Of a stretch of DNA of 64,000 bases, positions 1 through 8,677 are shown piece after piece. Source of the stretch: Citricoccus zhacaiensis (GTDB lineage Bacteria > Actinomycetota > Actinomycetes > Actinomycetales > Micrococcaceae). The DNA is taken from assembly GCF_014645315.1 (NCBI RefSeq), contig NZ_BMLQ01000010.1, positions 52,878 to 116,877 on the forward strand. Direction: 5' to 3'. The notes under the pieces are model-generated. The model did no database searches. It had not been told where the DNA came from and saw only the letters and a list, made by a program, of their open reading frames with translations. Positions within the stretch are counted from its first letter, which is position 1, and each line of letters begins with the position of its first letter. A program made the translations under genes and the position numbers.

Positions 1-293
1 AGATCGCCAAGACCATGGTCGAGGTCTCGGAAGCGTTCAATGAGAACCTTCAGGTGGCCGGCATCGTTCTGAATCGCCTCCGTCGAGGACTGCGCGACCA
101 AGAGAACTGGGCGCTGAAGATTAGGAACACCTACGGCGACGCCGTGGTCGAACCCTCGCTGCCGGCCCGTGAGGCTTTCGCGCTGGCCCATGCCGAGGCT
201 CGCCCGCTGATGAGCTACGGCAGATCAGCCAACACCTCGCTTGAGCCCATGAAACTGGTAGCCCGTCGTATCTGGGAGGGGAGCAACTCGTGA
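1..293 (+). CDS. parA: ParA-family partition ATPase, C-terminal part (5' end outside window)
   Basis: The reading frame is open from the first bases of the window to a TGA at 291-293, so only the last ~97 residues are present and the Walker motifs lie outside. The visible part has the ParA/MinD-type C-terminal pattern: a beta strand ending GIVLNR, then a 'VEPSLPARE' segment where family members have a stretch ahead of the last helices, followed by basic residues. ParA ATPases move plasmids apart by forming dynamic gradients on the nucleoid. The stop overlaps the start of the next gene by 4 bp (GTGA), the usual parAB coupling. The family call rests on this C-terminal part and on the neighbour. 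Confidence 0.75.
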   Translation, partial: IAKTMVEVSEAFNENLQVAGIVLNRLRRGLRDQENWALKIRNTYGDAVVEPSLPAREAFALAHAEARPLMSYGRSANTSLEPMKLVARRIWEGSNS

Positions 294-859
294 GCCGGTC
301 AGACAACGTGTCGAGAGGCAGCGGGGGAGAGGACGGCGCCAACGCCCTCAAATCACTGCGCCGCGTCGGCCTGAAGAAGGCCCGCTCCACCTCCGTGGTC
401 AACGACCTGGTTGCGGGGGAGTCAGCGGCCGCCGAAGAGGCATCGAATGCACCTGCGCCGGTGGTGACGGACAAGACTGCGAAGACGCCGGCAGCACCTG
501 ACTCGGTGCAGCCGGCACCTGTCGAGCCCGCCCCGTTAGCACCCCCTGCGACCCCGGAGCCGACTCTGATGCCGCCGCCGACACAGGACCAGCAGTCGAC
601 ACCGGCACCGACTGCGGTGTCTGAGACAGCGGAGGAGAAGCCGCGGAAGGTGACGTTCTACCAGGACAACGAGCAGCGTCTGCGTGCTCGAGCGGCTTAC
701 GTGCACACCATTCCGGTCACCGGAGCGACCAGCTGGTCGGACTTCATCGCCCGTGCGGTGGAGCGCGAAACCCTCCGCTTGGAGGCCGCCTACAACGACG
801 GGGAACCTTTCACGCAGATGCCGGGCATGGTGCGCCGAGGTCGGCCGTTCTCTTCTTGA
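290..859 (+). CDS. parB: ParB-like centromere-binding partner of ParA
   Basis: 189 aa, GTG start overlapping the parA stop, with a purine-rich ribosome site (gggagggg, 274-281). The N-terminal half is low complexity, rich in Ala, Pro and Thr (about residues 45-115). The C-terminal ~75 residues are ordered, with a conserved 'KVTFYQ...RLRARAAY' start and a 'SWSDFI..AV' helix. This resembles the small ParB-type partners of actinobacterial plasmids, which bind a centromere-like site through a ribbon-helix-helix-like domain. It lacks the ParB/Spo0J nuclease-like domain, so it is not a chromosomal-type ParB. Function is inferred mainly from operon position and length. Confidence 0.65.
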   Translation: MSRSDNVSRGSGGEDGANALKSLRRVGLKKARSTSVVNDLVAGESAAAEEASNAPAPVVTDKTAKTPAAPDSVQPAPVEPAPLAPPATPEPTLMPPPTQDQQSTPAPTAVSETAEEKPRKVTFYQDNEQRLRARAAYVHTIPVTGATSWSDFIARAVERETLRLEAAYNDGEPFTQMPGMVRRGRPFSS

Positions 860-1096
860 CAAGGCTCCTGGGGCAGAAAGTCGGCCGCTCAAAAGGGGGT
901 GCGAAGCGCGCTATGCGCAGTCCACTCCGTCGCGATCGTGGCTCACAGAGTCCGGAACTCACAGAGTTTGTCAGTTACAAGGTAATGGACACACAACGCC
1001 TCGGCTGGTCACCTGCGCCGATGTGAGACCTCAAGCAGGGAGAGGCTGAGGTCGCCGTCCGGTCGCCGGAGGATAACTTGGACGGTGCTTAGGATT

Positions 1097-1141
1097 GACT
1101 AACGCTGTCTAACACGCTGAGAATGTCTAACAAGGTCTAAC
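1097..1141. repeat. Phased short repeats (GTCTAAC array) upstream of the AAA ATPase
   Basis: The 297-bp gap between parB and the ATPase gene holds four copies of (G)TCTAAC: 1097-1103 (GACTAAC), 1107-1113, 1125-1131 and 1135-1141. Start-to-start spacings are 10, 18 and 10 bp, so pairs of copies sit on the same face of the helix. The last copy ends 16 bp before the ATPase start. A ten-base direct repeat (CTCACAGAGT) also occurs at 942-951 and 958-967. The array could be an operator for the ATPase, a centromere-like site for the ParB partner, or iterons. Confidence 0.5.
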
Positions 1142-1157
1142 ATGACGAGGGCACCTC

Positions 1158-2384
1158 ATGGCAAGAGTCACTAATCCGTTTACCCCCGGTTTCGGGCAGA
1201 GCCCAGCCATTCTTGCTGGTCGGGCCAGCGTCATCCGCGAGTTCGAACAGGCCGTGGCCGGCGAATTGCCCGGTCAACGCAATGTCCTGATCTCCGGAGC
1301 TCGCGGAGCAGGCAAAACCGTGCTGCTCACCGAGTTCGAGGCGGTCGCCGCCGATGCAGGGTGGACGTGTATCACTCTGCACACCGCCTCCAGCTCGCTC
1401 GTGGCCGAACTGCGGGCCGAGATCGTCGAGCATCTGCGGGAGAGTGACCCTCAGGCTGAGCGGTCCCGACTGACTGGCGCGGGACTCTCCGGGGTCTCTG
1501 CCCAGCGGGACGTCGTGGAACGCTACGACGGCGAAGCCTTACCCGTCGGCCGCCTCCTCGACCGGCTCGCCGGCATCCTGGACGCCACCGGGGGAGGTCT
1601 GCTGATCACCCTGGATGAGCTGCAGTCCGTCGACCCGGCGCAACTGCATGAGGTCACCCAGCATGTTCAGGACCTCACCCGTCGTGGGCATCAGGTCGGG
1701 TTCGTCGCCGCCGGCATCCGTGCAGGCCTCGATGACCTCCTGGAGAACGACAAGACCACCTTCCTGCGCCGAGCCCACCGCGTAGAGCTCGGCAGCGTCC
1801 CTGTCGGAACTGCCGCCGAAACCATTCGTCAAACGGTGGCCGATACTCCCAAGACCATCACTCCCGAAGCCGCAGTGCGCGCCGGCGAGGTCTCTCAGGG
1901 CTACCCGTACCTCATCCAGCTCGTCGGGGCCCGCGCCTGGACCCACGCCGGCAACGCCGACACCATCGAGATCGGCGACATCGAACAGATCCGCACCGAG
2001 GTCATCCGCGAGATGGTCAAGAACGTTCACCGGCCCGCGCTCCGAGAAATCAGCGGCAGGAAACTCGACTACCTCAACGCCATGCTCGAGGACACCGGCC
2101 CCTCCCGCGTCGCGGACATCGCCGCCCGCATGGGAGAAGACCGGCGGTATCAGTCGGTCTACCGTGAACGGTTGATCCACGATGAATTGATTCACCCGGC
2201 CGGGCGAGGGTACGTCGAATACGCCCTGCCCTACCTGCGCGACGCGCTCGAAGCTCTCCGCGCCGGAACTGCGCCCGTCCCTGGCGCTGACGAGGTCACC
2301 CGAACCCGTACCAGGCTCCCCGCGTCGAGGAGCCGGCCGGAGACCCGGGATCGAACGACACGGGACAACAACCGGAGGCCCTGA
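1158..2384 (+). CDS. Orc1/Cdc6-like AAA+ ATPase with C-terminal winged helix
   Basis: 408 aa. Walker A (GARGAGKT, residues 47-54) and Walker B (LLITLDEL, 148-155) are clear, with an 'AGIR' sensor-like strand near residue 182 and a 'GYPYLIQLVG' segment near 265 typical of the archaeal-ATPase/Orc1-like lid domain. Residues ~300-360 form a predicted winged helix ('IAARMGEDRRYQSVYRERL'), followed by a basic, disordered tail. Such proteins are common on actinobacterial mobile elements and are usually annotated simply as ATP-binding. A role in replication initiation or transcription control is possible but unproven. It stands alone, downstream of a phased repeat array that may be its operator. Confidence 0.75.
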   Translation: MARVTNPFTPGFGQSPAILAGRASVIREFEQAVAGELPGQRNVLISGARGAGKTVLLTEFEAVAADAGWTCITLHTASSSLVAELRAEIVEHLRESDPQAERSRLTGAGLSGVSAQRDVVERYDGEALPVGRLLDRLAGILDATGGGLLITLDELQSVDPAQLHEVTQHVQDLTRRGHQVGFVAAGIRAGLDDLLENDKTTFLRRAHRVELGSVPVGTAAETIRQTVADTPKTITPEAAVRAGEVSQGYPYLIQLVGARAWTHAGNADTIEIGDIEQIRTEVIREMVKNVHRPALREISGRKLDYLNAMLEDTGPSRVADIAARMGEDRRYQSVYRERLIHDELIHPAGRGYVEYALPYLRDALEALRAGTAPVPGADEVTRTRTRLPASRSRPETRDRTTRDNNRRP

Positions 2385-2598
2385 CCGGATACGGGAAAGG
2401 GCAAAAGTCGAAACGGCACCCGCCCCCATCGGCTCAGCAGGATCAGGACAGCACCCCTCCGCGGGTACCCACCGCCGGGCCCCTTGATTCGGCACCACTG
2501 GATGCACCCCAGGGCCAAGCCGGTACCGTCCCCCATGGTCCAAGACGCACGCTGCCGGCGCACGCAAGCGTCGGGCTGTACGTGTGTCAGTATTCCGC
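2385..2598. other. Non-coding gap after the AAA ATPase
   Basis: 214 bp between the ATPase stop and the convergent end of the split HMCES gene. The overlapping open frames here are read-through shadows in GC-rich DNA. No hairpin with a T tract or other recognisable signal was seen. Confidence 0.4.
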
Positions 2599-3349
2599 CT
2601 AGGAACCCTGCACGGTCTGGATCAACTCCGGCCCGTTGTTGCGCACGTTGCCTACGGCGGTCCCGACCTCGGTCAGGGTCCATGTTGAGGCGGTCCGGTA
2701 GGCCTGGTTCCGGACCTCCTCGACCAGTGTTTCGGCCTCGTCTGCGGACGCTAGCTTCTCGGGCTTCAGCCAGGTGTCCATGGTGTCCCGGTCCATGGGC
2801 AGGGGTAGGCGGTCGTGCAGGCCGGCCAGTTGCTCCAAGGTCGGCTCGTCGGTGCCGGCCTCGGGGGAGGGGCCGGTGAGGATTGTGCAGCTCAGGAGCC
2901 ACCGGCCCTCATCGTCCTCCGCGGCTGCTGGGTCTTTCCACCATTCGTAGAGCCCGGCGAAGTAGATCGGCGAGCCGTCGGCGGGGCGAACGAAGAAGGG
3001 CCGCTTCGGTGTGCCCTTGGGCGCATCGGCGGTCGGTTTGAGCCATTCGTAGTACCCATCGACCGGGACTGCGCATCGTCTGGCCTTCACGGCCGCGCGA
3101 AAGGTTGGTTTCGTGGAGACGGTTTCCGAGCGGGCGTTGAAGGCTCTCGAGCCGACGGCGATGTCCTTGGCCCACGGTGGGACCAGGCCCCACCGGGCCA
3201 CGTGGATCTCCCTGCGTGTCTGTGCCTCGGCGGCCCGTTCTAGGACGATGGGAACCTCGCTGGTCGGTGCAACGTTCCATTTCGGACGGAGTACCAGCTC
3301 TTCCTCGGGCTCGACCGCACCGGCGTCTGCTACCAGGTCGCCGAGGGTG
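2599..3349 (-). pseudogene. HMCES/YedK (SOS response-associated peptidase), 3' part of a split gene
   Basis: This is the downstream 95% of an HMCES-type gene. It matches the intact copy at 55644-56414 from about codon 13 onward. It keeps the AP-site-processing pocket residues (Asn in FNARSET, Glu in YYEWL, His in LHDRLP) but has lost the catalytic Cys2, because the first nine codons now lie 18.2 kb away at 21562-21589. The break coincides with the left end of the recombinase-bearing element (TCGGG at 3350-3354). A shorter in-frame Met at 3201 gives a 200-residue ORF, but without Cys2 it could not crosslink abasic sites. HMCES proteins form a thiazolidine link with AP sites in single-stranded DNA. 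Confidence 0.9.
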
Positions 3350-3362
3350 TCGGGAAACGGAA

Positions 3363-4829
3363 TTATTCGTTTGCGTTTAATTGCCCGTGTTCGCTTGCTC
3401 GCAGCTCCGGGTAGATGCCCCAGTTGGCACTGGTGTCGATGGCATGTCGTAGTGCTGTCTCTACGGCGACGCCCGTGACGTCCGCTACGATGCTCGCTGG
3501 GAGTACTTGAGCGAGCTGATCAAGTCGGGCGCGCTTCATTTCTCGGGCATTAATACCCTGTCTGGCCAGGTGAAGGGCGACACCGCCCTCGCTCGTGTGC
3601 TGGTGGGGCATCGTGCCATCAAAGAGCCATCCGGACGGCTCTCCAACGTATGGCTGCCGGGCACGCGTCTCGTCGAGATGTCTTCGAAGGAGATCGGTGA
3701 TGGGCGCAGGAAGCTCGATCGGTGTGCTGCCGAACTTGAGCGAGAAGACCTCTCCGTTGCGGTGGATGTCCTCGAGTCGCAGGCGAACGGAGTCTCGGAT
3801 CGGTTGAGCGAACACCAGCAGGAGCAGGCCGATGATGCGGCTCGGCAACGGTGTGGATTCGTCGTTCAGAAGTCCGTCGACCTTGTCCCAGACCACGTCT
3901 TCGGGAATGGGGGCCGGAGGCGGGGAGGGCTGCTTTCGGGGCACGCGGAGCCGGGTCGTGATCCGGTTCCGCACGGCCCAGTTGAGGAAGCTCGCGAGTG
4001 TTTTGTGTCGGTCGTGCCGGGACAGGTAGTGGTCGAGGGTGACTTGTTCGAGCGAAGCGAGGGGTTGCCCGTGGTTGTCGAGCCAGGTGAGAAACGCGAC
4101 GATCTTGCGGATCTCGGCGGTGCGGGTGTTGACGACGCCCGCGCTGATGGGCTGGCCGCCTGTTCGTCGCCGCAGCCTTCGGAGGATTTCCCAGTTGAAG
4201 TACCGGGTAATGATGGCGGCATGGGCAGGTGGAATGCTTCCTGTGAGAGCCTTCGTGCGTAGCTCCAGGTCGTTCAATCGGACGTCGATGTTGGGGAGTG
4301 TTCCCGAGCTGATCAGCATGTGCCGGAAGTATCGGACGCGGGTGGATTGCGGAAGCTCGTTGAGGGTGTGGTGGCTGACTGGCTTCTTGCCCTGGGCCAT
4401 GTCGCGGAGAGTGCGGTCGATGGGTTCGTGGCGCAGCCATCGAGTGGCCGAGCGGGGGTCCCGGGCGGTGAGGAGATGCTCGCGGAGGGGAGCGAGTTCC
4501 GGGTGGATCTGGCCTGTGGTGTCGGAGAGGACATCGCCTAACCGGTCCTCCAGGCGGCATCGCCCGCAGTGCGAGCCGGTGAGGTGCTGTTCGCTGCCGC
4601 AGGTGGCGCATCCGAACCTCGAGGGAACGCCGGCGCACGCAGCGCACACGACGAGGCCATCTGGTGACCGGAACGCCAGGACCTTGGTCTGTGCGCAGGC
4701 CGGGCACGCCGAGGCGTTCCAGCGGAGCCTGGTGTAGCAGGCATTGCAGATTCGTTGTTCGAGGATTTCGTACCGGGCCTCGACATGCCGGCGGCATGAG
4801 TCGCACTGGGGCTTCCACGTGGTGCTCAT
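3363..4829 (-). CDS. Zinc-ribbon integrase-like protein, third gene of the recombinase module (TnpB-like)
   Basis: 488 aa. The N-terminal 91 residues contain five CxxC pairs (C9/C12, C28/C31, C42/C45, C62/C65, C74/C77 plus C88/C91), i.e. several zinc ribbons. The rest is helical, with a core-binding-like segment near residues 235-300 and a diverged phage-integrase catalytic region near 320-480 in which a clear R...HxxR...Y set is not evident. The stop codon lies only 8 bp from the element's left junction. It follows the HTH gene by 16 bp on the same strand. By position it corresponds to the second, larger recombinase of Tn554-type modules, and it may act as an accessory DNA-binding subunit rather than an active recombinase. 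Confidence 0.7.
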   Translation of the reverse strand: MSTTWKPQCDSCRRHVEARYEILEQRICNACYTRLRWNASACPACAQTKVLAFRSPDGLVVCAACAGVPSRFGCATCGSEQHLTGSHCGRCRLEDRLGDVLSDTTGQIHPELAPLREHLLTARDPRSATRWLRHEPIDRTLRDMAQGKKPVSHHTLNELPQSTRVRYFRHMLISSGTLPNIDVRLNDLELRTKALTGSIPPAHAAIITRYFNWEILRRLRRRTGGQPISAGVVNTRTAEIRKIVAFLTWLDNHGQPLASLEQVTLDHYLSRHDRHKTLASFLNWAVRNRITTRLRVPRKQPSPPPAPIPEDVVWDKVDGLLNDESTPLPSRIIGLLLLVFAQPIRDSVRLRLEDIHRNGEVFSLKFGSTPIELPAPITDLLRRHLDETRARQPYVGEPSGWLFDGTMPHQHTSEGGVALHLARQGINAREMKRARLDQLAQVLPASIVADVTGVAVETALRHAIDTSANWGIYPELRASEHGQLNANE

Positions 4830-4845
4830 CTTTGTTGCGGTCGGG

Positions 4846-5193
4846 TCAGTCGGTCAGGCGGTGCAGTTTCGCGGGGATCGGTCGCAGTGCGCCGATGGCG
4901 GGACCGGCGCTCCGCGGCTCGCCTGCTGCTCGGCGGTTTCCGCAGGATGCGGCCGGGGCCACCTCGATGAGGTCGTTGGGTGTGCAGTCGAGGATTCGGC
5001 ACAAGGCGGCGAGGACCTCGACGTTCAGGCGCTCCGGGGTCTTGGATACGAGGCGATAGATCTGCTCACGGGACAGCTGCACGCCCTGTTCTCGGAGCGG
5101 TTCGATGAGGTCGGTGGTTTGGAACATCCCGGCGGCGGCCATGACTTGTCGGAGCTGCCAGGTGATGGGGTTGTCGTCAGCGGTTGTGGGCAT
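4846..5193 (-). CDS. Small XRE-like helix-turn-helix protein of the recombinase module
   Basis: 115 aa, ATG at 5193 with GGAGGAAA just upstream. Residues ~10-75 form a Cro/C1-type helix-turn-helix: 'VQLSREQIYRLVSKTPERLNVEVLAALCRILDC...NDL' is the usual repressor pattern of the HTH_26 kind. The tail is rich in Ala, Gly and Arg. It overlaps the tyrosine recombinase gene by 17 bp and precedes the zinc-ribbon gene by 16 bp, so all three are probably one transcript. It may repress the module or act as a directionality factor, like the small third protein of Tn554-type elements. The palindrome at 6312-6328 is a candidate target. Confidence 0.75.
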   Translation of the reverse strand: MPTTADDNPITWQLRQVMAAAGMFQTTDLIEPLREQGVQLSREQIYRLVSKTPERLNVEVLAALCRILDCTPNDLIEVAPAASCGNRRAAGEPRSAGPAIGALRPIPAKLHRLTD

Positions 5194-6292
5194 CGTTTCC
5201 TCCGTAGATTCGGGACAGTGCTCGAGTGACCATGCGTGTCTTGTAGTCGTCGCCGACCGAGGTGTAGATCGCGGTGGTCGACGCGTACGCGTGGCCGACC
5301 TGGTCCTGGACGAACTTCTCGGAGTAGCCCCACTCGATGAGATTGGTGACGTAAGTGTGGCGCAGTGCGTGCACGCTGAGCTCCGAGGGCAGCCCCAGCT
5401 GGTCGCGGATCGTCGCGAACCGCAGGTCGATGTATCGGAGACTGACACGGCTTCCCCGCTCCGTGGGCCAGAGCTTCCCGGTTGGCTCGTCGGTGCAGCG
5501 GGGGCGGGCCTGGTCTACCCACTGCGCCAGCCCCTCGGTCACCCAACCGAGCTCGGGAACGGTGAGGACTGAGCGCCGGCGCGGCCCGGATCCCCGCGTG
5601 CCCTTGCCCCACCTGGCCTCGACGGCGCCGAAGCGCCCGAATCTGGGTGCGGCTCCGTTGGGTCGCAGGTCTGCCACGTCGAGGCCGACCGCCTCCGCCC
5701 GACGCAGCCCATAGGCGTAGATCGTCTTGAAGATCTGCGCATCGCGCAGGGCCGCCAGAGCGCCCTTGCGGCCCTGGGCGAGGATGGACTCGACTCGGGC
5801 GTCCGCTGCGGTGAAGAACTGCTCGAGCTCGTCGTAGGTGAGTGCCCGTCTCTGCGCGCGTCCCTCATAGTCCACCAGGTGCGCGGTGGTGTTCCACACG
5901 TGGCAGATCTGTTGGGGAGCCGACGCGAAGCGTCGCTCACACTCGCGAGCCCACTCGTAGCGTCCGTCGCAGAGGTAGTCGCAAAAGAGACGGATGATCG
6001 TCTGGAACGCACGGATAGTCGATTTCGCCGCGGGGCGCGCCTTTGACTTTGCACGAGTCGTGTAGTCCTCGACGTCGACCGGGGCCCATTCCCACGGGTA
6101 CCTCTCCGTGAAGCTCTCGAACCGCCTGATGGCCAGAATCCTGTTGCGGATCGTTGGTGTGGCCAGTCCGCGGCTGGACTGCTGATCGCTCCAGCCGGTG
6201 AGCATCGCCTCGTAGACGAACTGCTTTTCGTCCAGCGCACGCACGTTGCCGAGCAGTCGAAGGGCGGTCGCGCCACCGGTATTGGGGTCCAC
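5177..6292 (-). CDS. Tyrosine recombinase/integrase (TnpA-like)
   Basis: 371 aa, GTG start at 6292, usual length for a phage-type integrase. A SAM-like core-binding domain spans residues ~25-125. The catalytic domain has Arg in 'YGLRRAE' (about 197), His-x-x-Arg in 'HALRH' (308-311), His in 'VGHAYAS' (334) and the nucleophilic Tyr in 'AIYTSVG' (343), so the enzyme looks active. It is the first gene of a three-gene recombinase operon at the left end of the element and is the likely enzyme for its integration and excision. The start is 20 bp from a 17-bp palindrome. Confidence 0.9.
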   Translation of the reverse strand: MDPNTGGATALRLLGNVRALDEKQFVYEAMLTGWSDQQSSRGLATPTIRNRILAIRRFESFTERYPWEWAPVDVEDYTTRAKSKARPAAKSTIRAFQTIIRLFCDYLCDGRYEWARECERRFASAPQQICHVWNTTAHLVDYEGRAQRRALTYDELEQFFTAADARVESILAQGRKGALAALRDAQIFKTIYAYGLRRAEAVGLDVADLRPNGAAPRFGRFGAVEARWGKGTRGSGPRRRSVLTVPELGWVTEGLAQWVDQARPRCTDEPTGKLWPTERGSRVSLRYIDLRFATIRDQLGLPSELSVHALRHTYVTNLIEWGYSEKFVQDQVGHAYASTTAIYTSVGDDYKTRMVTRALSRIYGGNDAHNR

Positions 6293-6311
6293 ACGGCAAG
6301 TATTGCATTAG

Positions 6312-6328
6312 ATGCATCATTGATGCAT
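6312..6328. promoter_or_regulatory. 17-bp palindrome upstream of the recombinase operon
   Basis: ATGCATCA-T-TGATGCAT: 8-bp perfect arms around one base, 20 bp upstream of the recombinase start codon. It is well placed as an operator for the co-transcribed HTH protein, or as a recombinase accessory site. Confidence 0.5.
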
Positions 6329-6362
6329 TCGCTACGGCGGCGTGTTAGGCAAGAGGGGAGGG

Positions 6363-6515
6363 TTATTGCGTGTCTGGCGTGCCGCGCGCGATGAGGCGCA
6401 GATCGTCATGGCCGTCCTTGATGTCCCAGTCCACGAACGCGCAGCAGCGTCGTTCGACCGCGACGAGCTCTCGCAGCCGCCGGATTGAGTCCTCGACCTT
6501 GGCGTAGGGGACGGT
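6363..6515 (-). pseudogene. C-terminal fragment of a small Cys-containing metal-resistance-associated protein
   Basis: A minus-strand frame ending at a TAA (6363-6365) reads '...LRELVAVERRCCAFVDWDI...LRLIARGTPD'. This pattern (a helix ending in 'E..CCAF.D') is typical of the C-terminus of small proteins found next to mercury and arsenic operons. No start codon or N-terminal part is visible upstream, so it is a remnant. The rest of the 6330-6580 interval holds nothing else recognisable. The family recall is from memory of the motif and is uncertain. Confidence 0.35.
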
Positions 6516-6584
6516 GAGTTGCGTCGACCGAACTCGGCATGCCTGTCTTGATGACTAGTTGGGTCGTGCTGGCCCTAGGGTATA

Positions 6585-6658
6585 CATAGACAAACATCTA
6601 TGATCTATTCAATGGGCGACTCCCGTTCACCTTTCGTTCATATAGACAGCCTTCTATG
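6585..6658 (+). promoter_or_regulatory. Two ArsR-type dyads in the pst promoter region
   Basis: Dyad 1: CATAGA-N6-TCTATG (6585-6602), perfect. Dyad 2: TATAGA-N6-TCTATG (6641-6658), one mismatch. Their centres are 56 bp apart, and the second ends about 52 bp upstream of the pstS GTG. The arm length and 6-bp spacer fit an ArsR/SmtB-family winged-helix dimer better than a Pho box, since no PhoB-type direct repeat is visible. This suggests that the element's phosphate operon responds to arsenic through one of its ArsR proteins. Confidence 0.5.
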
Positions 6659-6710
6659 AATGCGGCGCGTCGTTTGCGTCTCATCCCCGCATCTAGAAAG
6701 GCTTTCCTCC

Positions 6711-7697
6711 GTGAAGAATGCTCTCAGGGGCCGTACCGGCCTGGCTGTCCTAGGAATCTCCGCTTTGTTGCTGACCGGTTGCGGCAATGCCGGTTCCGCT
6801 GACGACACTTCTCCGGCCGCGGGCGGGTCCGCCGCTGCCGAGGGTGGTACCTCAGGTGACGTGGCGGTGGACGGTTCCTCCACCGTTGCCCCGCTGTCCG
6901 AGGCCGCTGCCGAGCAGTACCGCACGAGCAACGATGCGGTGAACGTGTCGGTGGCCACCTCGGGCACCGGTGGTGGTTTCCAGAAGTTCTGCGCCGGCGA
7001 GACTGACATCTCGAACGCTTCCCGTCCCATTGACGAGGAGGAGATGGCACAGTGCGAGTCCAACGGGATCGAGTACACCGAGGTCATCATGGCCAATGAT
7101 GGTCTGTCCGTGGTTGCTAACCCGGCCAACGACTGGGCTCAGTGCCTGACTGTCGAGCAGCTGCAGACCATCTGGGGCCCGGAGTCCGAGGGCGAGGTCA
7201 TGTCCTGGTCCGACGTGGACCCGTCATTCCCGGATGAGCCGCTGGATCTTTATGGTGCCGGCACCGACTCGGGCACCTTCGACTACTTCACCGAAGCCAT
7301 CAACGGTGAGGAGGGCGCCATCCGGACCGACTACTCCCCGTCCGAGGATGACAATGTCACTGTGCAGGGCGTGTCCGGCTCCGCCGGCGCGCTGGGCTTC
7401 CTGGGCCTGTCCTACGCCATGGAGAACCCCGACACGCTGAAGCTGATCGACGTGGACGGCGGCGAGGGTTGCATCACACCGTCGGAGGAGACCGTCCAGG
7501 ACGAGTCCTACCAGCCGCTGGGCCGCCCGCTATTCATCTACGTGGCCAACGCCTCCTACCAGGACAAGTCGCAGGTCCAGGACTTCGTGGACTTCTACGT
7601 GGAGAACTCCACGGAGATCGCCGAGGCCGCCCAGTTCATCGGACTGACCGAGGAGCAGACGCAGACGGCCCAGGACCAGCTCGCCGAGCTGAACTGA
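6711..7697 (+). CDS. pstS: Phosphate ABC transporter, substrate-binding lipoprotein PstS
   Basis: 328 aa from GTG at 6711 (AGAAAGG upstream). A lipoprotein signal peptide ends in the lipobox LTGC (Cys24), followed by a Ser/Gly/Ala-rich linker. The mature protein has the PstS phosphate-cage motifs 'VDGSSTVAPLS' and 'SGTGGGFQKFC', plus 'AGTDSGTFDYF' and 'VSGSAGALGFLG' further along. Anchored outside the membrane, it captures phosphate and hands it to PstCA. Being first in a pst operon inside an arsenic element, it probably keeps phosphate entering selectively while arsenate is excluded. Start choice: the upstream in-frame codons lack a ribosome site and would disrupt the signal peptide. Confidence 0.93.
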   Translation: MKNALRGRTGLAVLGISALLLTGCGNAGSADDTSPAAGGSAAAEGGTSGDVAVDGSSTVAPLSEAAAEQYRTSNDAVNVSVATSGTGGGFQKFCAGETDISNASRPIDEEEMAQCESNGIEYTEVIMANDGLSVVANPANDWAQCLTVEQLQTIWGPESEGEVMSWSDVDPSFPDEPLDLYGAGTDSGTFDYFTEAINGEEGAIRTDYSPSEDDNVTVQGVSGSAGALGFLGLSYAMENPDTLKLIDVDGGEGCITPSEETVQDESYQPLGRPLFIYVANASYQDKSQVQDFVDFYVENSTEIAEAAQFIGLTEEQTQTAQDQLAELN

Positions 7698-7720
7698 TCG
7701 CCCGAAGGATCGTACGCATC

Positions 7721-8677
7721 GTGAGTATCACCACAACCCGGGGGACGGCAGCAGCAGCTCTGTCGTCCCCCACGGGGTCCCGTCATTTCAAGGCCAAGTC
7801 CCGCCCGGGGGAACGCGTCATCATCTGGGCCCTGCGGTTCGCGGCACTGCTGACGGTCGCCACCACCGTCGGCATCGTGGTCTCCCTGGTCGTTCCCGCG
7901 GTGGAGTTCTTTACCGAGATCAACGTCGGGGACTTCCTGTTCGGGGACCGATGGGCTCCACGATTCGCCGAGGCGTCCTTCGGCGTCCTGCCGCTGATCA
8001 CAGCAACGGCATGGACCACGGGCATTTCACTGCTCGTGGCAGTTCCCCTGGGATTGGGGGCGGCTATCTACCTGTCCGAGTACGCCCGGCCACGGGTGCG
8101 CAAGGTACTCAAGCCCGTGCTCGAGGTGCTGGCGGGCATCCCGACGGTGGTATACGGATTGTTCGCTCTGACCTTCGTGCAGTCGGTGGTCTTCAAGCAG
8201 TGGCTCGAACTGCCGACCGGGGCCTTCAGCGTGCTCGCGGCCGGCCTGGTCATGGGCGTGATGATCGTCCCGACCATCGCCTCGATCTCCGAAGACGCCC
8301 TCTCGGCCGTGCCGATGTCCCTGCGGCAAGGCTCGGCGGCGCTGGGCGCCAACCGCATGCAGACCTCGCTGAAGATCGTCGTGCCGGCAGCGGTGTCCGG
8401 AATCGTCGCGGCCGTCGTGCTCGGAGTGTCACGGGCGATCGGCGAGACGATGATCGTGGCCATGGCCGCCGGCCAGCAGGCCCGGATGGTTGCTGGTCCG
8501 CTGGAGCAGGGCCAGACAATGACCGGTTTCATGGCCAGTGCCGCCCTGGGCGACTCCCGGGTCGGATCACTGGAGTACAACACGCTCTTCGCGGTGGGGC
8601 TTCTGCTGTTCGCCCTGACCCTGGTGGTCAACATGATCAGCATCCAGATCGTCCGCCGCCTCAGGAAGGCCTACTGA
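7721..8677 (+). CDS. pstC: Phosphate ABC transporter permease PstC
   Basis: 318 aa from GTG at 7721 with a GAAGGA-type ribosome site. Six membrane segments are apparent, the first at about residues 30-55. The cytoplasmic EAA loop reads 'ALSAVPMSLRQGSAALGANRMQT', followed by 'SGIVAAVVLGVSRAIGETM' typical of PstC. With PstA it forms the phosphate channel. It lies 23 bp after pstS and its stop shares one base with the pstA start (TGATG), indicating translational coupling. Confidence 0.93.
   Translation: MSITTTRGTAAAALSSPTGSRHFKAKSRPGERVIIWALRFAALLTVATTVGIVVSLVVPAVEFFTEINVGDFLFGDRWAPRFAEASFGVLPLITATAWTTGISLLVAVPLGLGAAIYLSEYARPRVRKVLKPVLEVLAGIPTVVYGLFALTFVQSVVFKQWLELPTGAFSVLAAGLVMGVMIVPTIASISEDALSAVPMSLRQGSAALGANRMQTSLKIVVPAAVSGIVAAVVLGVSRAIGETMIVAMAAGQQARMVAGPLEQGQTMTGFMASAALGDSRVGSLEYNTLFAVGLLLFALTLVVNMISIQIVRRLRKAY

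Noticed and set aside
860..1157. CRISPR-like array
   Set aside because: Repeats are only 7-8 bp with 3- to 11-bp gaps, far too short for CRISPR repeats and spacers.
1539..2567. Minus-strand 342-codon open frame opposite the AAA ATPase gene
   Set aside because: It is a shadow of the real gene caused by high GC at third positions; its sequence has no motifs and no ribosome site.
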